Below are positions 13,001 to 28,000 of a DNA stretch of 64,000 nucleotides, in pieces. Both the position numbers and the translations under genes were made by a program. Location: the NCBI GenBank assembly GCA_024362935.1, contig JANCRA010000011.1, positions 4,030,001 to 4,094,000 of the forward strand, read 5' to 3'. Source of the DNA: Setophaga petechia. Lineage: Eukaryota > Chordata > Aves > Passeriformes > Parulidae. Numbering within the stretch: the stretch's first letter is position 1; every line of letters starts with the position of its first letter. The notes under the pieces were generated by a model. It saw only the letters and a list, made by a program, of their open reading frames with translations. It made no database searches and had not been told where the DNA came from.

Positions 13001-16000
13001 ATGCCAGTCTGGGTGATATTTATGTCCAGAATGCTTTCCAGCTGAAGAAGAATAATTAGTTGCATTCATCTGACTTTTCCACTGAGTTCACCAATGACAG
13101 CAATGAAAAGCCCAAGTCTTATTTATTTGCAAAACTGGTTGCTGTGCCAATTCCTTCCAATGTCTACCTCACCCTATACAGCCAAAGGCAGCTCAGTCTG
13201 GCATCTGTTAAGGCCAAAGCCTTGGTGTAAGTCAATTGCAGCATGAATAAGCATTTCAAGCACATAAATACTGTCAGTATTCATTAGACTGAGTGAATAA
13301 TTTTTTTATCACTAATGGTTCTGATGCATTATTTACACAGCATCTAAACTATATTTTTAATCTGAATTTCTGACTTAAAGATACTGGGAATTGGCACTGG
13401 ATAGGGAAGAAATATCTTTCCTGGCAAGTATGAGTTGGTACAACTCTGCACCAACATGTTTCCAACAGAGCAAATAATGTAACTCTTTTCAATGGTGGTT
13501 TTGGGTTCAGGGGTTTATTTGGTGGGGTTTTTTTTTGGTAGAGGGAAAGGAAATTTACAAAATTTTAAACACATATTTCCAACCTGGTTTTGTACTGGAG
13601 AGTGGTTCTTTTACTACTTTGCTCTTTTAAGTCTAGAACCTGGAAATGTTTGACTGGTTTGGGAGTTCCTACTAGAGAACTAAAAATTGAAACATTAAAG
13701 CATCATATAGAAAGGCAATAGCCAAAGACATTCTTTATACAGTGTTTTACAGTCTTTTCAATACAAAAAACATGTTGACAATCCTAAAAGCGTATTGTGT
13801 TTAGGTGACTTAATATGTATTTCGAATCTGGCTTTCAGAACATTAGTATTTGAAACTTTTAGTACAAGTGCAAAAGGATTGTCTGATTTTACTGATTTAA
13901 GCTATCTATTTAAAACTATCACACACTACTCCCCCAATCATTCTAATTGTTCACATTCACTGGGCAATGGGCATTACCTGAATAGACACAATGAGAAGAT
14001 GCTGTGGTTTCATACACAGGATGGATACTTACCCAGGCTCTGGAAGCTGCTACATTGCCATTAAGTTTTTCTGCTTTATAATAAGGTGGACCATAAACTG
14101 CAAACCAAACATCAACCCCTCGGATTGGACTCGGGCTATTCAGTACACTGAAAATGTGAACATTTTCCTGTTGAACTGAGATAATTTCTGAAAGCAGCTT
14201 CTTCATCTGGTAGTATTTACTTTGTTTTTCAGGGGACTGGGATATGAACTCCTCTGGTGTGATACCTGTAACAGCAGTTGAAAATTTGACACCTGTTTCT
14301 TGCAACTGTTGTAGCAATAGAAGAGAGGAGCAGTGCAGAATAAATCATAATGTTGCAGAAAATTGACTCAACTGCAAATTTAGGAGTATTGTAATTTTCA
14401 GGCTCTGAAATTTTCTGTGCTTGCTTCTGCTGTGTGTTCTGAAACTTTTTAGACTTTTATTAATTTCCAATTTTTTAAAATTATTTTTTAGAATCAGAAA
14501 CATGTTTTAGAAGATTTTTCATTTCCATGAAGGTTGAAAGGATTTGGTGATTTTTGGGTAGACACTTGTTCAAATAAAGTTTTTCTTCTGAGATAAAACT
14601 TGCTTGGTTTTTTAAAAGTTGGTATAGAAAACAGACAACTTTTCCTTGCTATTTTCTCCATAGGTGCCCCTTCACATGCAGCCTCAGAGGACCAGGCAAA
14701 GATGTATTTTCAAATCCTAACCTACAAAACTGTTCATTCCCATCCCATGTCTAAGAGCATTCTAAATGGAATTCTAAGTATCACAGCAGTAACACTGCAG
14801 ACCTAGACTGTACTTGAGCACATTGCTTACCTTTTATTCGTACAGAACCAGCATTCCGGAGGGCGTCATCCTTGATTTCCTTCACTATAACCTTTACAGT
14901 GGAGATAACATCTGGCCAGACTCCATCAATGACTCTAACTCTTATGTTGTATGTTCCTGGTGGGGTTCCTTCTTTAATAGTCAGCAAACCTGAGTTATCA
15001 TTAAGGATAAAGTACCTGTAATAAGAGTTAAGCCAAGGAACAAGCTATGAGAAGTTCAAAAGCTAAGTACTAATTATCATCACTGGTGGTTTTTCTGAAC
15101 CACTTTCTATTTATCAAAGAAAGCAGATGTGTTCTCTCATGAAAGGACAGAGCAGAACAGAACTTTTTCACATTGTCTCCTGTGGCTCCTAATGACTCTT
15201 CACCACTGTATCATGAAGGTTTTGCCCTGCTGCTATGCTGTATTAACTGTGTAGGAAGACTAAAGCTGCAATAGCCATTACTTTGGAAATAGTGCAAACT
15301 TCTAGTGTAGATACATTCACTAAGAGTGACACCTCTGTCAAAACCTCTGAATGGCACATGGACATCTCAGCTCCAGTCACAATCCAGACACTCCCAAGTC
15401 TGTACATCTAGTATAAAAAAGGTCTTGAAACCAATGGTGACATGGGAACACCAGGAGCTTGGATGAAGGAATTTAGAAGTTAGTAGGTATGTTTCCTGTA
15501 GCACCTCACTGATACAGATTGTGGGTATGACTGCCAACAGGAATTCAGAATTCTGGTCCACGAGGCAATGGGCAGCAGACTGGTTAGGCATGCAGTGTTA
15601 TTTCCTGCAGCCTCACACTCAGAAGGGCTTTTGGAGATCTGCACACAGAAATGTCTAACAAACAAAATGCTTTTGTACTCATGTTTTCAAAAAAGAGTCA
15701 GTGTAAATACTTGCTATGATTTGGTATGTGCTCAATTTTCCCATAAAATTTATGGACCCCCATTTTCCTCTCCAAATACCTTGATGTTTTCCCTTCAAAT
15801 TGGTAGATTTTGCGATCCCAGTCATCAGCATCAGGGGCACTGACCTGGCCCAGTACAGTCGTGGGGAGAATACCTGGAACAACATAGCACACAGGTGGCA
15901 CAGTCAGAGCTCTCACATGTACACAGACATGTTCTGGTCTAAGCACATGTGTCATAAGCCTAAGACCTCTACAAAAACAGTTGTGGTAGCTCTCGAGAGG

Positions 16001-19000
16001 CATGCAGTGGTTTGCAAATGCCACATGGTGCCCTGCTTGTCCCATGTTTTTTGTATGACTACATAGATTTAATTCTACAGGTGACTGCAATGAAAAGCAA
16101 TGGGAATGAAAAAAGAAAAGCCATCTCTGAGAATTTTCACTATTTTATCTGCATTATTCAACCAACTTACAAAGTGGTTTAGACAGGGATTGGTGTTTGG
16201 CAGGATAAACAACCAAAATTCAGACTGGGTTATTAAAGGCAAAAAGTAGCAATTACAGCAAGATAGAAATTACAGCAAGATAGAGAGGATGCCCAAAATA
16301 CAGTGGCCAGGCTTATTTTGAGTAAATGGTGAGACTGTGGTGAGATGGAAAGCAGCATGTATTCTGCTTGTTTTGCATCCTCTCAGCAAAACTGACAAAT
16401 TAGTATTTTCTGGATTTACAAAACTTACTTCTGAAGGAAAGGTTCCACCTTACTTCTGAAGGAAATAGTTTTCTGAATTCATAAACCTACTGAGTAAAGA
16501 ATCAAGGATACACAAAAAGGATAAATGCAGGAGTTCACCATATGACAAGGAGCAGCTCAGACCCTGACAACTGAGGAATTGAATGCAAGGAGAGGAAACC
16601 GTACCTCTAGCAACTGTGGCAAAATTCACTGGGTATTTTGCAGGAGACAGTATGCAGGATGCCCTGGCGTTTGACTCAGGATACGAATGTAACATACAAT
16701 GTGATAGTAGCCTTTTGATTCTGTCTCTCCTTTATATTTTAATCAATCAAAGATCTGAGGTCTTGAATAGTCCCTCTCAGAAATTAACCAATGTACCAAT
16801 GAAAGAAACAACTAAAATGGAATTCAGGCTTGAATGAAAATGTGTGGTATTTAAGCTACAGGCAGAGTTTCTCAGCAAACAGAAACAGACTCAGTTTCAA
16901 TTTAACAAGAAGCTGAACTGGAGTAATTATGCAACTGGCAGTACAAGGCTTCAGTACAAATAAACAGCATCTATTCAGAAGTAGTTCCTAATGTGCCACA
17001 ACAGATAATCTATTTAATGTGCTATCAAACCACAGGACACAGAGCAGGGTAGAAGAGGAAGGAATGCCCTGAGCCAACATGGATGCAAGCATCCCAAAAA
17101 TATTTTTACCTGTGTGTTTTATTTTCCTGATGGGCTTATTATGGGGGGGCACCAGATCACAAAAATACTGCTGCCTAATTGCCAAAGCAAGAAGGGAAAG
17201 AAGGCTTCTCTCATACTGCATGCAGCCAGCATTCACAGAAAATTCCCCCATAACAGCATATTCCAGCTGAAGACTTTGATGAATGTTTCAGGAGTTTACA
17301 TAGGAGTTCAGTTTAAGCATATTCATTAAAATTCAATGCAGTCTGGAGAAGGAAAAAGGTTTAAGGAGGAGAAAAAAGGTTCTCAGCATTCAGACTCATC
17401 ATTTCTCAGCAACATTATGAACTTTAGTAATTTTTTCTCCCCTGATATGTTAATGCTGCTGAAAAACTGTATCTGAAACCATTACTCAAGTTTGACAGCA
17501 AGGTGCCAAGAAAAGCAGCCAGTTATGCTCCATCTTCAAGGCTGATTCACTTTCTTCTACAAATCAAGTGGCCCAGAGACCTGTGCCCTACATACCTACT
17601 GCTCTCTGTGGGGTTTAAGCAAACTTCAGTAGCACCTCTGCTAACAGCTAAAGTGGAACAGGACAGAGTCTTCCTGTGAAACTTAAAGCTGCCTCTTTTG
17701 GCCTTGTGCCACACTTGGGAGCAAACAGCAGGGGTGATTTACCATCATAGCTGTAAATGAGACACTCCATGTAGCCAGCAGAATGCGGGTGGTCATTTTG
17801 GTCCCCGATGTTGATGGTCAGTGTGTTGGTGGAGCTCATGGGTGGGATCCCGCTGTCTGTGATCAGGATGGGCAGGTAGAACGCCTTGTGCACCTCCCTG
17901 TCAAAGGTGCGCAGGGCGGTGAGCACGGCACTGCCGTTGTGGAGGTCCTGCAGGCTGAAGCTGGTCAGGCTATCCAAATCACTGAGGAGGCGAAAGGAGA
18001 AAGGGGCTCCGTTCGCAGCAGTGTCCCGATCCTTGGCATACAGCAGTGTGGAGGTCTCATTCATTTGGACAACCTGTGGAGAAGCTGTGTTTTCCCAGAC
18101 CACTGGGTTATAATGTGCCTCGAACTCTGGCCCATTGTCATTTACATCCTGCAGAGTCACCAAAACAGTGGCACTGCCAGTCAGAGGGGGCTGTCCCATA
18201 TCAGTGGCAATCACAATGAGTTGGTACTGAGCCACTGTCTCATAATCCAGCAATCCTGCAACCATCAGCCACCCATCACTAGCCAAAGAGAACTGGCCAC
18301 CTGGATCAGATTTGTTTAGTAGGTGGAAAGAAAACCTCCCATTCAGGCCAGAATCCAAGTCCACAGCAGAAACCTGAATAATTTTGGTGCCAACTGGTAC
18401 ATCTTCCCCAAGTGTAGCCACTTCATAGAACTGGGGATAGAAGACAGGAGCATGATCGTTCGAGTCCTCTACATAGATCACACAGTGAGTGATGTTGAAG
18501 AAATCCATGTCCTCTGCTTTCACAGTCAAATTGAATACCCTCTCATGAGGCTTCTCAAAGTCGACCCGTTTGCGTAGTCGGATAAACCCACAGTTGTTGA
18601 CTTCATCTGTCTCTATGGAGAACTTGTGGTCATTGTCCCCATCAACGATGCTGAATGTCACCATGGCATTTTCTCCCTCATCTCTGTCCACAGCAGACAC
18701 CACTGCCACCTCAGTGTTAATACTTGCATTCTCGGAGACAAATGCTGTGTAGATCCTTTGCAGGAAGACTGGAGCATGATCATTCACGTCAGTCACCAAA
18801 ATAGTGGCAGTGCCTGTCCCAGTGAGCCCTCCTCCATCTCTGGCCTCAACCACCACTAGGTATTTGTCTTCCTTCTCACGGTCCAGGGACCCAAGCACTG
18901 TAGAGATGGTGCCACTAACTGAATCAATTGAGAACAAGTTCAAATTAATTTCGTTTTTCATGTTCTGAATGATACTGTATGTTAGCACAGCATTTATACC

Positions 19001-22000
19001 AGCCTTGGGGTCATCGAGGTCCACTGCTGTCATTTCCATGATAGGGGTGTCAGCTGGAGAGCCCTCAGGAATGTGGCCTGTGAAACAGCCATCCGACACA
19101 CAGAGGAAAAGGGGTGCGTTGTCGTTCACATCCCTCACTCCTATGATCACGTCTGCAAAGCCAGTCAGGCCCTCTCCGCCCTCATCCGTGGCAAGAACGA
19201 GGAAGCGCCACGTGGATCGCTTCTCCCGGTCCAGCCTGGTGTGTGCTCTGATCTCACCTGTGCTCTCATCGATGCTGAATTCGCTGCCGGCTCCCTGCCC
19301 ATGCAGGGAGTAGCTAATGGCAGCTTGATTTGCTGCTTGGTCGGGATCCATTGCAGAAACCTGGAACAAGCCACAGCAGGCCAGTGTTATGTTAAAAAAA
19401 AGGGAAGTCACACTTCTCTCATTGATGGCAGCTGCTACAGTGCAGGCTAAATGAACAGTGTGAATTTTAACAGCAAGCATCTATTGGCTTGAGTCATTCA
19501 AGTACTCTTTCAGTAAATATTATGTATAGCCAAGAGAAACAAAACCAGGACATTTCCACAGACTAATACATTCTACTTCCCTGTTTATTTTGGAAAGAGA
19601 AAAAACTGTGGGAATAATCTATTGAAAATAATAACAGTTCTGCTGAGCAAATATTTCTTGTGAAATTTTTTGAGCTGGAATACAAAGGCAAGCAGAGGCT
19701 CATTCTGAGTTTACAGACTACTGTGAAAATAGGCCATACATCCAAGCTGATGACCAGCATAGGTCAGAGAGAGCTCCCAGCTTCTGATTTGCATCCAGGG
19801 ATTGTTTAGGAGATTGCTTGTTGGGCCTACCAAGAGCTGCTCTAACAATAAAACAATGAAGATGACTGAGCTGGAGTCAAAGAACAATCTCTGGTAATTT
19901 ATTTGGTAGCATAAATTTAACTATTACATGCATGAAGTACACATGCCAACTATTCTGTCCTTATACAGTTACTCAAAATGTGCCAAATCTTCTTTGTAAA
20001 GGAAATTATCACATTTTTCAATAATTAGAAATCAGTTTGAAAAAGACCCTTAAAATAAAAACCAGTTTCTTTTTATGTAGGTGAAGAGAGCAAGTCCACC
20101 ACGAAAAATTACCAGGTTTACTTTATTCTAGTCTTTACAGAAAGTTGCTAGCTATGTCCTAATACCAGACCTCACCCGCCCTAAATGTAGTATCTTTTTG
20201 GATTTGTGTGAATGGATGGGATTGAGCTGAACACAAAGCCAGGTTTTGCCCTGCTTTGTGGAAACTACTTTACCTTTAGAACAAGTACTGGCAGATCAGT
20301 GAGCTCCTCCAAGACACTGCCCTGGTATTCATTCTGAGTGAAGACTGGTGCTTCATCATTCTTATTGACAACATTGATGATGATAAGAGTGTGGTTTTCC
20401 CATTTTCCATCAGAAGCTACAAGCCAGAGCTCATAATGTTGTTCTTGTTCATAATCCAGAGGCTGAGCAATGAAGACAGTTCCAGTCTCAGGTTCCACAT
20501 CAAAAACCCCTTTCACATTTCCTGAAGTGATCTGATACCTTACTTTGGCATTTGCACCTGTAAGAGAAAGAAACAATTGGCCCCTGTTCTCTCTATGAAA
20601 TGCTCAATCCAGCTATGCACAATGGACATGTATCCAAGAGAAACCTTATTTTCCAAGATTGTTGTGGTGTGTGTTTGTGAGATAAAACATAAAAACACAC
20701 AGAGAATGATCTGTATAAGGTTTTGTGTGTGGTAGATAGGAGGCTAGGTTTGCATTTATATTTACAAGTATAATTTACAGACCCAGACAAGCACTTGTTG
20801 ATTGATAATGGAGAGATTGTGTGCCTCTAAATTATTGTGCACTCATTTGCCAATAATAAAAAATTAACATACTCTGAAAATACAAGAAGCTATTTTTACT
20901 CAATGTTTCCTAAGCCTCTGATTTCAAATGCCAGGATTCCTTAACTTTTTTTAAACCACTGGGTGGTGCTAAAATATAACACAAGAACTCATCTTAGAAC
21001 ATTCCACCTGTGCAACAACAGCTCTTTGTTTGTTGCAAAACTCTTAGGAACAACAACAAATAGTTTGGTGCTTCCTGTTTACTTATTTGGAAAGGTAAAA
21101 AAAATTGCATTCCAGTATACAAAGTCATTTCCTAAATTAAATAGGTGAGCTGCTAGGAGCAAAAAGAACATTCAGCTTTTTAAGTTGTGAGTCAGCTGTG
21201 GATGACAAGACTAGAGCAATATGGATGGCTAGAAAGTGAAAAGGCTTTGCAGCACTGTCACTGAAAGGAACAGCCAGCTCTCACCTGCTCCCAGCAACAT
21301 GTCACTCTGGTTGTCATCTGGGCTCTGTCACCAGCTTGCCTTCTTTTAACCAACAGATTTGCTTCTCTTCAGCAAGTTGAGCTGGACCAGCTCACAAAAG
21401 CAACCAAAATGCAAAGACAGGGAGTGACTGTTGTCAGCATGTTGTACATGCTGTTGGACTGGCTCTGTCCATCTGATCTCACCACACTGTAGGGCAGCTT
21501 CACACCATCAGAGCTGGTGTCAGGGTGAGCCCAAATGAAGGTCTGATTTTCCCTTTCTTCCTGACTTCATTTCTGGCCAAGCCATCCCACATTTTCCACC
21601 GTTTGTCAGATTCCTCCACAAGCATATTAAACACACTAACTCACCAAAAAGCACACATTTGATTTTTTTACAATAGTGCTAAATAGAACTGACTCTTAAG
21701 GAGATCTTGAAAGCACAGGAGTCAGCAAAAAGCAAGCATATGCTCTAGAAAGAGTGAGCACAAAGTTATAGCAGTGTTGTGATTCCAGCTGATTTCATTC
21801 TGCCCCAAAGACATTGCCAGCTAACTTGACCTTTGCACTACAAACCTCAACATCTAATTAAAGAAAACACTCACATGCACCCAGAACTTCTCTCCCCACT
21901 TTTCCAAATGTTTGAAATGTGGATTTGTCTCCTGAGTGCAGAGAGCTGTTTGGCCATGTAGGATGTAGCCCTTCACACAAATGTACATTAACATGAACAG

Positions 22001-25000
22001 GACTTAAAAGGACATGCAGGGGCCACTCACCCTCATCTTCATCATCTGCTGTTGCTGTCACAACAGGACTTCCCACCTCCCTGTCCTCATCCATGCTGAC
22101 CTCATACACTGACTGAGGAAATGCCGGGGCGTTGTCGTTCACATCGCTGACAAAAATCCTCACATAGGCTGTGTCTGAGAAGGACATACAAGAGGAACAC
22201 ACTGAATAGAAATGGCAGAGGTGGAATACCTTGTGTTATTCCAAACAGCTCACATAGCTGCCAAGTCTATGAAAGTTAAAAAGCCCAATACAGAATTCCT
22301 TCTTAGTTTTACCTGTGTTGGGCTGCCCATGAACACCAGGTCTAGCAGATTCTGATAAGTCCTGAGACTGAACTTCAATCAAGTAAGAGGCTCTTTTCTC
22401 TCTGTCAAAAGATGCCTGGGTGTAAATAATTCCTGTCTCAGGTTCAATGGTGAAGAACTGATAATCCTCATTAGCATCTTTTAATATTAAGTAGTGAACC
22501 TGAAAAGGAAATCGTTAAAAGATGTTACATTTTCATTTGCATGTCCAAGTGCTGTGACCTCCCCCTTCCTCAGTAGTCTCCTGGTTGTGTCTGCAAAGTA
22601 GCAACACTCTGAGGAAAGACAGATCACCTGAACAAATTTTTTCTAAGTCTTTTATTTATTTTTATATTAAAAGTGCAGAATCCTCAAACAGAAGAACATC
22701 TGTACCAGTGATATCAAGGCCCATCGAGCCCAGTATCTGATCTCCAACAGTGGCCAGTAGGAGCAGTTAAGAAAGATCATGAATAACAGAAGGAGAGAGA
22801 ATGTATGGACTGGCATTTTCCCTGGTGTCTCCTCAGCTTCTAGTAATTCACTGTGCTTCTGATTTCAAACAAAAACAAAAAAAAAAACCCCAAACCCCCA
22901 AAACAACAACAAAAACCCCCACAAAACAAAACCAACCAACTAACCAAACAAACAAGCTAATAATTTGGGTCCTGTTCAATGAGACTGAATAAATGAAAAC
23001 CTCCACCAATGAAAGCTATTCACATTTTTCCCTTTAATAAAAGTCATTCTCTGAAAAAACACCAGTTCCATCCCCACTCCCAAGTTATGCCTAGAGCAGC
23101 ACCAACTGTTCTACCACACAGGGTGCTCTTCAGAAGCTACAAAATGACAGTTCCAGAACAGCAGAGTTCCCAGAGTCTCCTCTAGCTAGAGTTTCTTAAC
23201 AGAAGAGCTAGTAGGATTTTTAGAATGGCTCAGGAAATGCAAAGAAAATGAGCAATTCCCTTCAGAATTCTGCTTTTTTCTAGGTTTGGGTCATTATTAC
23301 TATGATGGTCAAATGCTAGTTTGACCAATGATGGTGTTTAATAAACCATATTTAAAAGGCTGCGAATAACTGACAATATTAACTGATGGTGAATTAAAAA
23401 ATGAGCTAAAGAGGCAGGAGTTTGAAAACATGTCCTGCAACCATATCCACTGGTCTTGTCCTGGCAGCAGCCCTGAGAATCATGCAGCAGGGCTTTGTCA
23501 CAGTTGCTGGATCAGGATGAGCTGCCACGCTGCAGGACCCTGAGGTCACTTCTGGCATCTTCTCTGCCTGCATCCTGTGAGAGGCACACCAGCCATAAGA
23601 CACACAAATGCTTGACAAGTGCTGTAAGAACTGCTGGTGGCTCATTACCCTGCACATTCTCACTAGTTACAGTACCACAACTTGAGTATGGTGAGGAAAA
23701 GAACTGGATTAAGGTCAAACCTCTCCATGTAGACCAGAATCCAAGTCCATAGCTAACACCTGAACCACGGATGTGCCAACATCTGCTCCTTCTGGCACAG
23801 ACACCTCGTAGTTAGAAGACATGAAGAAAGGAACATTGTCATTGACATCTGAAAAAGGAGGTGATGAGGATCATGGTAAGAAAATATTTTAAAACTTTTT
23901 TGTTTACTGTGTTTTTTTGGTATTTCCCCATAGTTGTATTTTGCTTGGAGGAAGAACTTACATTGATTACAGTAATAAGCAATCCTGCTCTGGGTTTTCC
24001 CATTCTCATGGTAGCATTTAGGAGACATTTTATAGACCCTGGGCAGTTTCTGGGAAACAGTGGCCTAATCCCAGCTGAGATAGTGGCTAATGATTTGACC
24101 AGAGATATACTAAGTCCATGAATGCCAGGACCAGGAGGGCTTTCATCCACAACTAAATTAGTAAAAAAAGGATTTTTTCTTGTAAGCAGAATAAAGTTGC
24201 TGCCAAATTCTGGTACCAATAACTGCACTACAGGAACAACCTTTTGGGACAGGGTCCATAACCTACAATGAGGCTCAGACTCTGCTCTACAGCCTGGAGG
24301 GGTGTTGCATTGGTGGATTGTGAAAGACAGCACAATGCCAGGATAAAGGGAAGCAGGAAAGTTGGATTGCCTTTCAATTACTACCCCATTCTCATTTCCA
24401 TGGTGGTGGGCAAGACAAATGTTTTTGCTGGAGACTTCATTTATTCATATTTTCATCTGAATGTTTGCCTAACAAAAGTAACTCCACTAATCCTGCAAAA
24501 AGCAGGGATTAGTATCAGATTTATAATTTTATGTGGCTCTACTGGAACAGAGCCTTACAAAAAGATCCTACTATAAAGAGGTTTGGATCAAATTTTTGAA
24601 AATTGCACTTATCATAAGGATCCTTGCAATTTTGTTTCTGTACTTGTAATCTCAGTATGCAATGGAAAATACTGAATGTAACACAATCCCCTAAACAGAT
24701 ATCCAACACAAACCCAGTCTATCTGAGCTGTTTTCCTTTCTATAGCACAGAGTATTTCCAGTAATACTCATCTTCTTTCAATAGCTTGGGAACAAGTACT
24801 AGATTTTTCCTCCTTTCAAAAGAAAATCTTTCTAAGTACCTTTACAGAACCAGGCACAGTGCTGCCTAAAGATTCAAACAGCTCATTTTTGCACTATCAC
24901 ATCTCCACATTTGATGGCTATACTTAGGAATTGCCTCAGACAGACCTCTTAAATGACTGCAGAATTATTTACAGTATAGAAATGTACAAAGCATTCTGAG

Positions 25001-28000
25001 GTGGCTTGGCATTTCATGGATGCTACCTTAATTCAGTGCATTATACTAAAAATAATAAGAATATTTTTCTGAACAGCAGCAAAGCTTACCTGTTATATTC
25101 ACACAAACAGTGGCAAAGGAAGCTAAAGGAGTCATTGCTACATTTTGTGCCCGGACTGTCAGGGTGAAAAACTTAGTAGTCTCAAAGTCAAGTGGCTCAG
25201 CGACTAGAAGAGAAGCAGATCCATCAGCTCTGTTTGGCTTCAGATAGAAACGAACTGGCATGTTAGTCTCTGGAACTTGACCCTCCTCCAGGTTATACGT
25301 AACCCTGGGATCACCAAGAGGGGATGTGGCTTTGATGGTCTGAAGAAGAAAAGAGCCACCACATACATTCATGAAGCACAGGGTTGCAAGTGTTAGGTGT
25401 TGAGTTTGATGGCAGAAACATACACACATGTATGTTCTCCAAGAACATACTCGCCTGTATGACTTGGGTAACAGACAAAATAGAAAAATGTACAGAGCTG
25501 AGTTTTATTTTACAATATCTAAGTTTGGCGCAGGTGTTAACAAGAAATTTATCTGCCTGTAAATGTTCCAAGTCAGAACTGCAGCACAGCTATAGGAAAT
25601 CCCTCCTCTCTGCTCCTTCCAAAGCAAAACTGATCCATAAGGAGACAATTTCTCCACTGAGTTGTATATTTTACTCAGCAAGTTACAGAAGAAAAACTCA
25701 AACCCTAAATTGTTTCCAAGTGCTTCAATATTACATGCAGGAGAAGGAAGGCAGGAATTATGTGGCAATATACAGAAGACTGTGTCTTCTGTCCTTAGAG
25801 ACTAAGTCTCTATGGGTTAAAAAGGAATTGGTTTGAGTTAGACAAGTCCAAAGCAAACTATGTCACTCTATGCTCTTGTGCTAAACTAAGAGAAGCTTTA
25901 AGAAAGACACAAGCAAATAGCACAGCTCGCTGAGGATGAGGATGGAGGAGTGAGGAGCTGGCTCTTGGAGGGAACACACAAGAATTACCTTCTCTGGCAG
26001 CACATAAGTATTACTCCTGTGGAAGCACACCTTGAGGGCCATTAATGTAAGAATTCACTGGGAAAACTGCTGCCAGCTGAAAGGCCACCTTACTCTGTGA
26101 CAGGTACACCTGAGAAACTTTAATGGCTACAGGGCAGTGAAGAGCACAGTGCAATGCAGTAAGGCTGCAGAGCAAGCACCTGTGAACCTCTGACTTAGAG
26201 CACAACAGAGGAAGAAGTAGAAATGAAGAGGGAGGGAAGTAATCAAGCTTTTAACATACCACAATCTTGGTGTCACGAATGGTGTTTTCGGGGATGGTTA
26301 CCCAGTATGAGCTCTGCTCCCAGTGGGGTGGCTGGCTCAGTGCACTGGTGACAGTCACCGTCAGCTCCACGGTGCTGCTTCTGTTCCCACCGTCTGTCGC
26401 TACAATATAGCGACTGATGCGCATTGTCTGGGAAAGAGAGGCACAGGATGCTTGAAAACTATTGCAATTAACCCTCTGCGATGGATTTGAGGGGTTGGAC
26501 TCTCACATCACCTGGGGTAGTGGGCAATTCACGTACACCCAGCCTGTGCTAGGGTTGATCTGAAAGTATTCCAGCTGATGCTCCAACATTGAGTATGTGA
26601 CAGCAGCATTCACACCCTGGTCACTGTCGTGAGCTGCAACTCGGAGGAAACTCGTCCCCACTGGAGTGTCTTCACTGAGAAAGTCTTTGAAAAGACAAAG
26701 ATACTGTCAGCAGGTCTGCTCTGGTTTAGCAGCCTGTATTTGTAAAGAAATACCCCTGTAAAACATCATTGTTCCCTTCATGGGAGATTAAATGTTTCTG
26801 TATTGAAATGGCTTATAAAGTACTGTCACCAACAGTGCCTATAGTTCACTTTTAGCTTCCCCTTCCCTCTCCCCTGCCACGCTGAGCTGTTAAGTGAGCT
26901 GCTGGTGATGCAGATTTACTGACACTGCTGCAGCCAGCACTGGTGCCACTCCAGGGTGGTGCTGGCAAGCCCCACAGCAGCTCACATGCCCTCTGCTTTG
27001 GATCACAGCCCAGTCTGCTCGGCTCAGCTAATGATAAAAGCAGGTTGGTATCAAAGGGAATTCTGTGTGAATTGAATTAGTCTTGAATATGAGTGGTGCC
27101 AGCAGCACTGCCAGTGGGAGGCACTAGGTAATTGCAAAGCACAAAGACTCAGGTCACATTAAAAATGCCTCCAGCCTCACAGCATTTTGGATAAGCTGCC
27201 CAGGGCAAGGGCAAGGATCATTTTATGTATGTCTCTTTCCTTAAGTTTCACTCCCTGTTCCCAGAAATCCATCTCTGTCAGAGGTCGTGTCTTCCTGCCT
27301 GTAGTTCTAGAGAGACCAGTCCTTCTTCGAACCTGCTCACGTAATTGCCATCTAAAAATCTGGTGGCAAAGTCAGGCATTTGAAGAGCCCACTGCACAGA
27401 AGAATAATTAATTTTGTCTTCCTAAGGCCTGATTTCTGGAAGGGACACCAACAAAAAGATGGGAAATCATGAGCAGTCATTTCCTGCTCCCTTCCACTCT
27501 GTGAAGCACAGTTTCATATGAAACTATCACATCCCTGCTGTCTATCTTCCACACTCATCTTTACATTATACTGATTTTTGGTCCAGCTCTTCCCTCTATC
27601 CCCAGCCATCCAGTCCCAATTCCTCTTTCAAGTAGCTACGTGTGCTTGCCTGATTGTGTTTTTGAGTTGTTTCCTTGTACTATGGCTCCACCAGCTCAGT
27701 GCATTAAAACTGACAGTGGGAAGGCTGTTGCAGTTGGGTTTAGGCAACCCAGTCAGTCTGTTAATTTGCATCTTGTTCAGAAACTATTTAATATCTTTGA
27801 TCTCCCTTATATGTGTGTCCTTTAGCATGTTTTATGTGGGATAATCAGAACTGCACATTACTTATGGAGCAGTCATGTTTTCTGTTTTGGTCTTCTCCTT
27901 TAATGTCTACAGTGTGTAGTAGTGGAGCAGTACAACTTTAAACAGCAGCAGCCACTTGCTCTATGAGCCGTAATTTGAGATTTAATTGGCTTCACTTGTC

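Noticed and set aside
23839..24333. 164-residue minus-strand ORF in intron 13
   Set aside because: Ends in the intron/exon 14 border in a frame different from the cadherin; no domain, no conserved motif.
25384..25836. 150-residue plus-strand ORF in intron 12
   Set aside because: No domain, no start context and no splice evidence.
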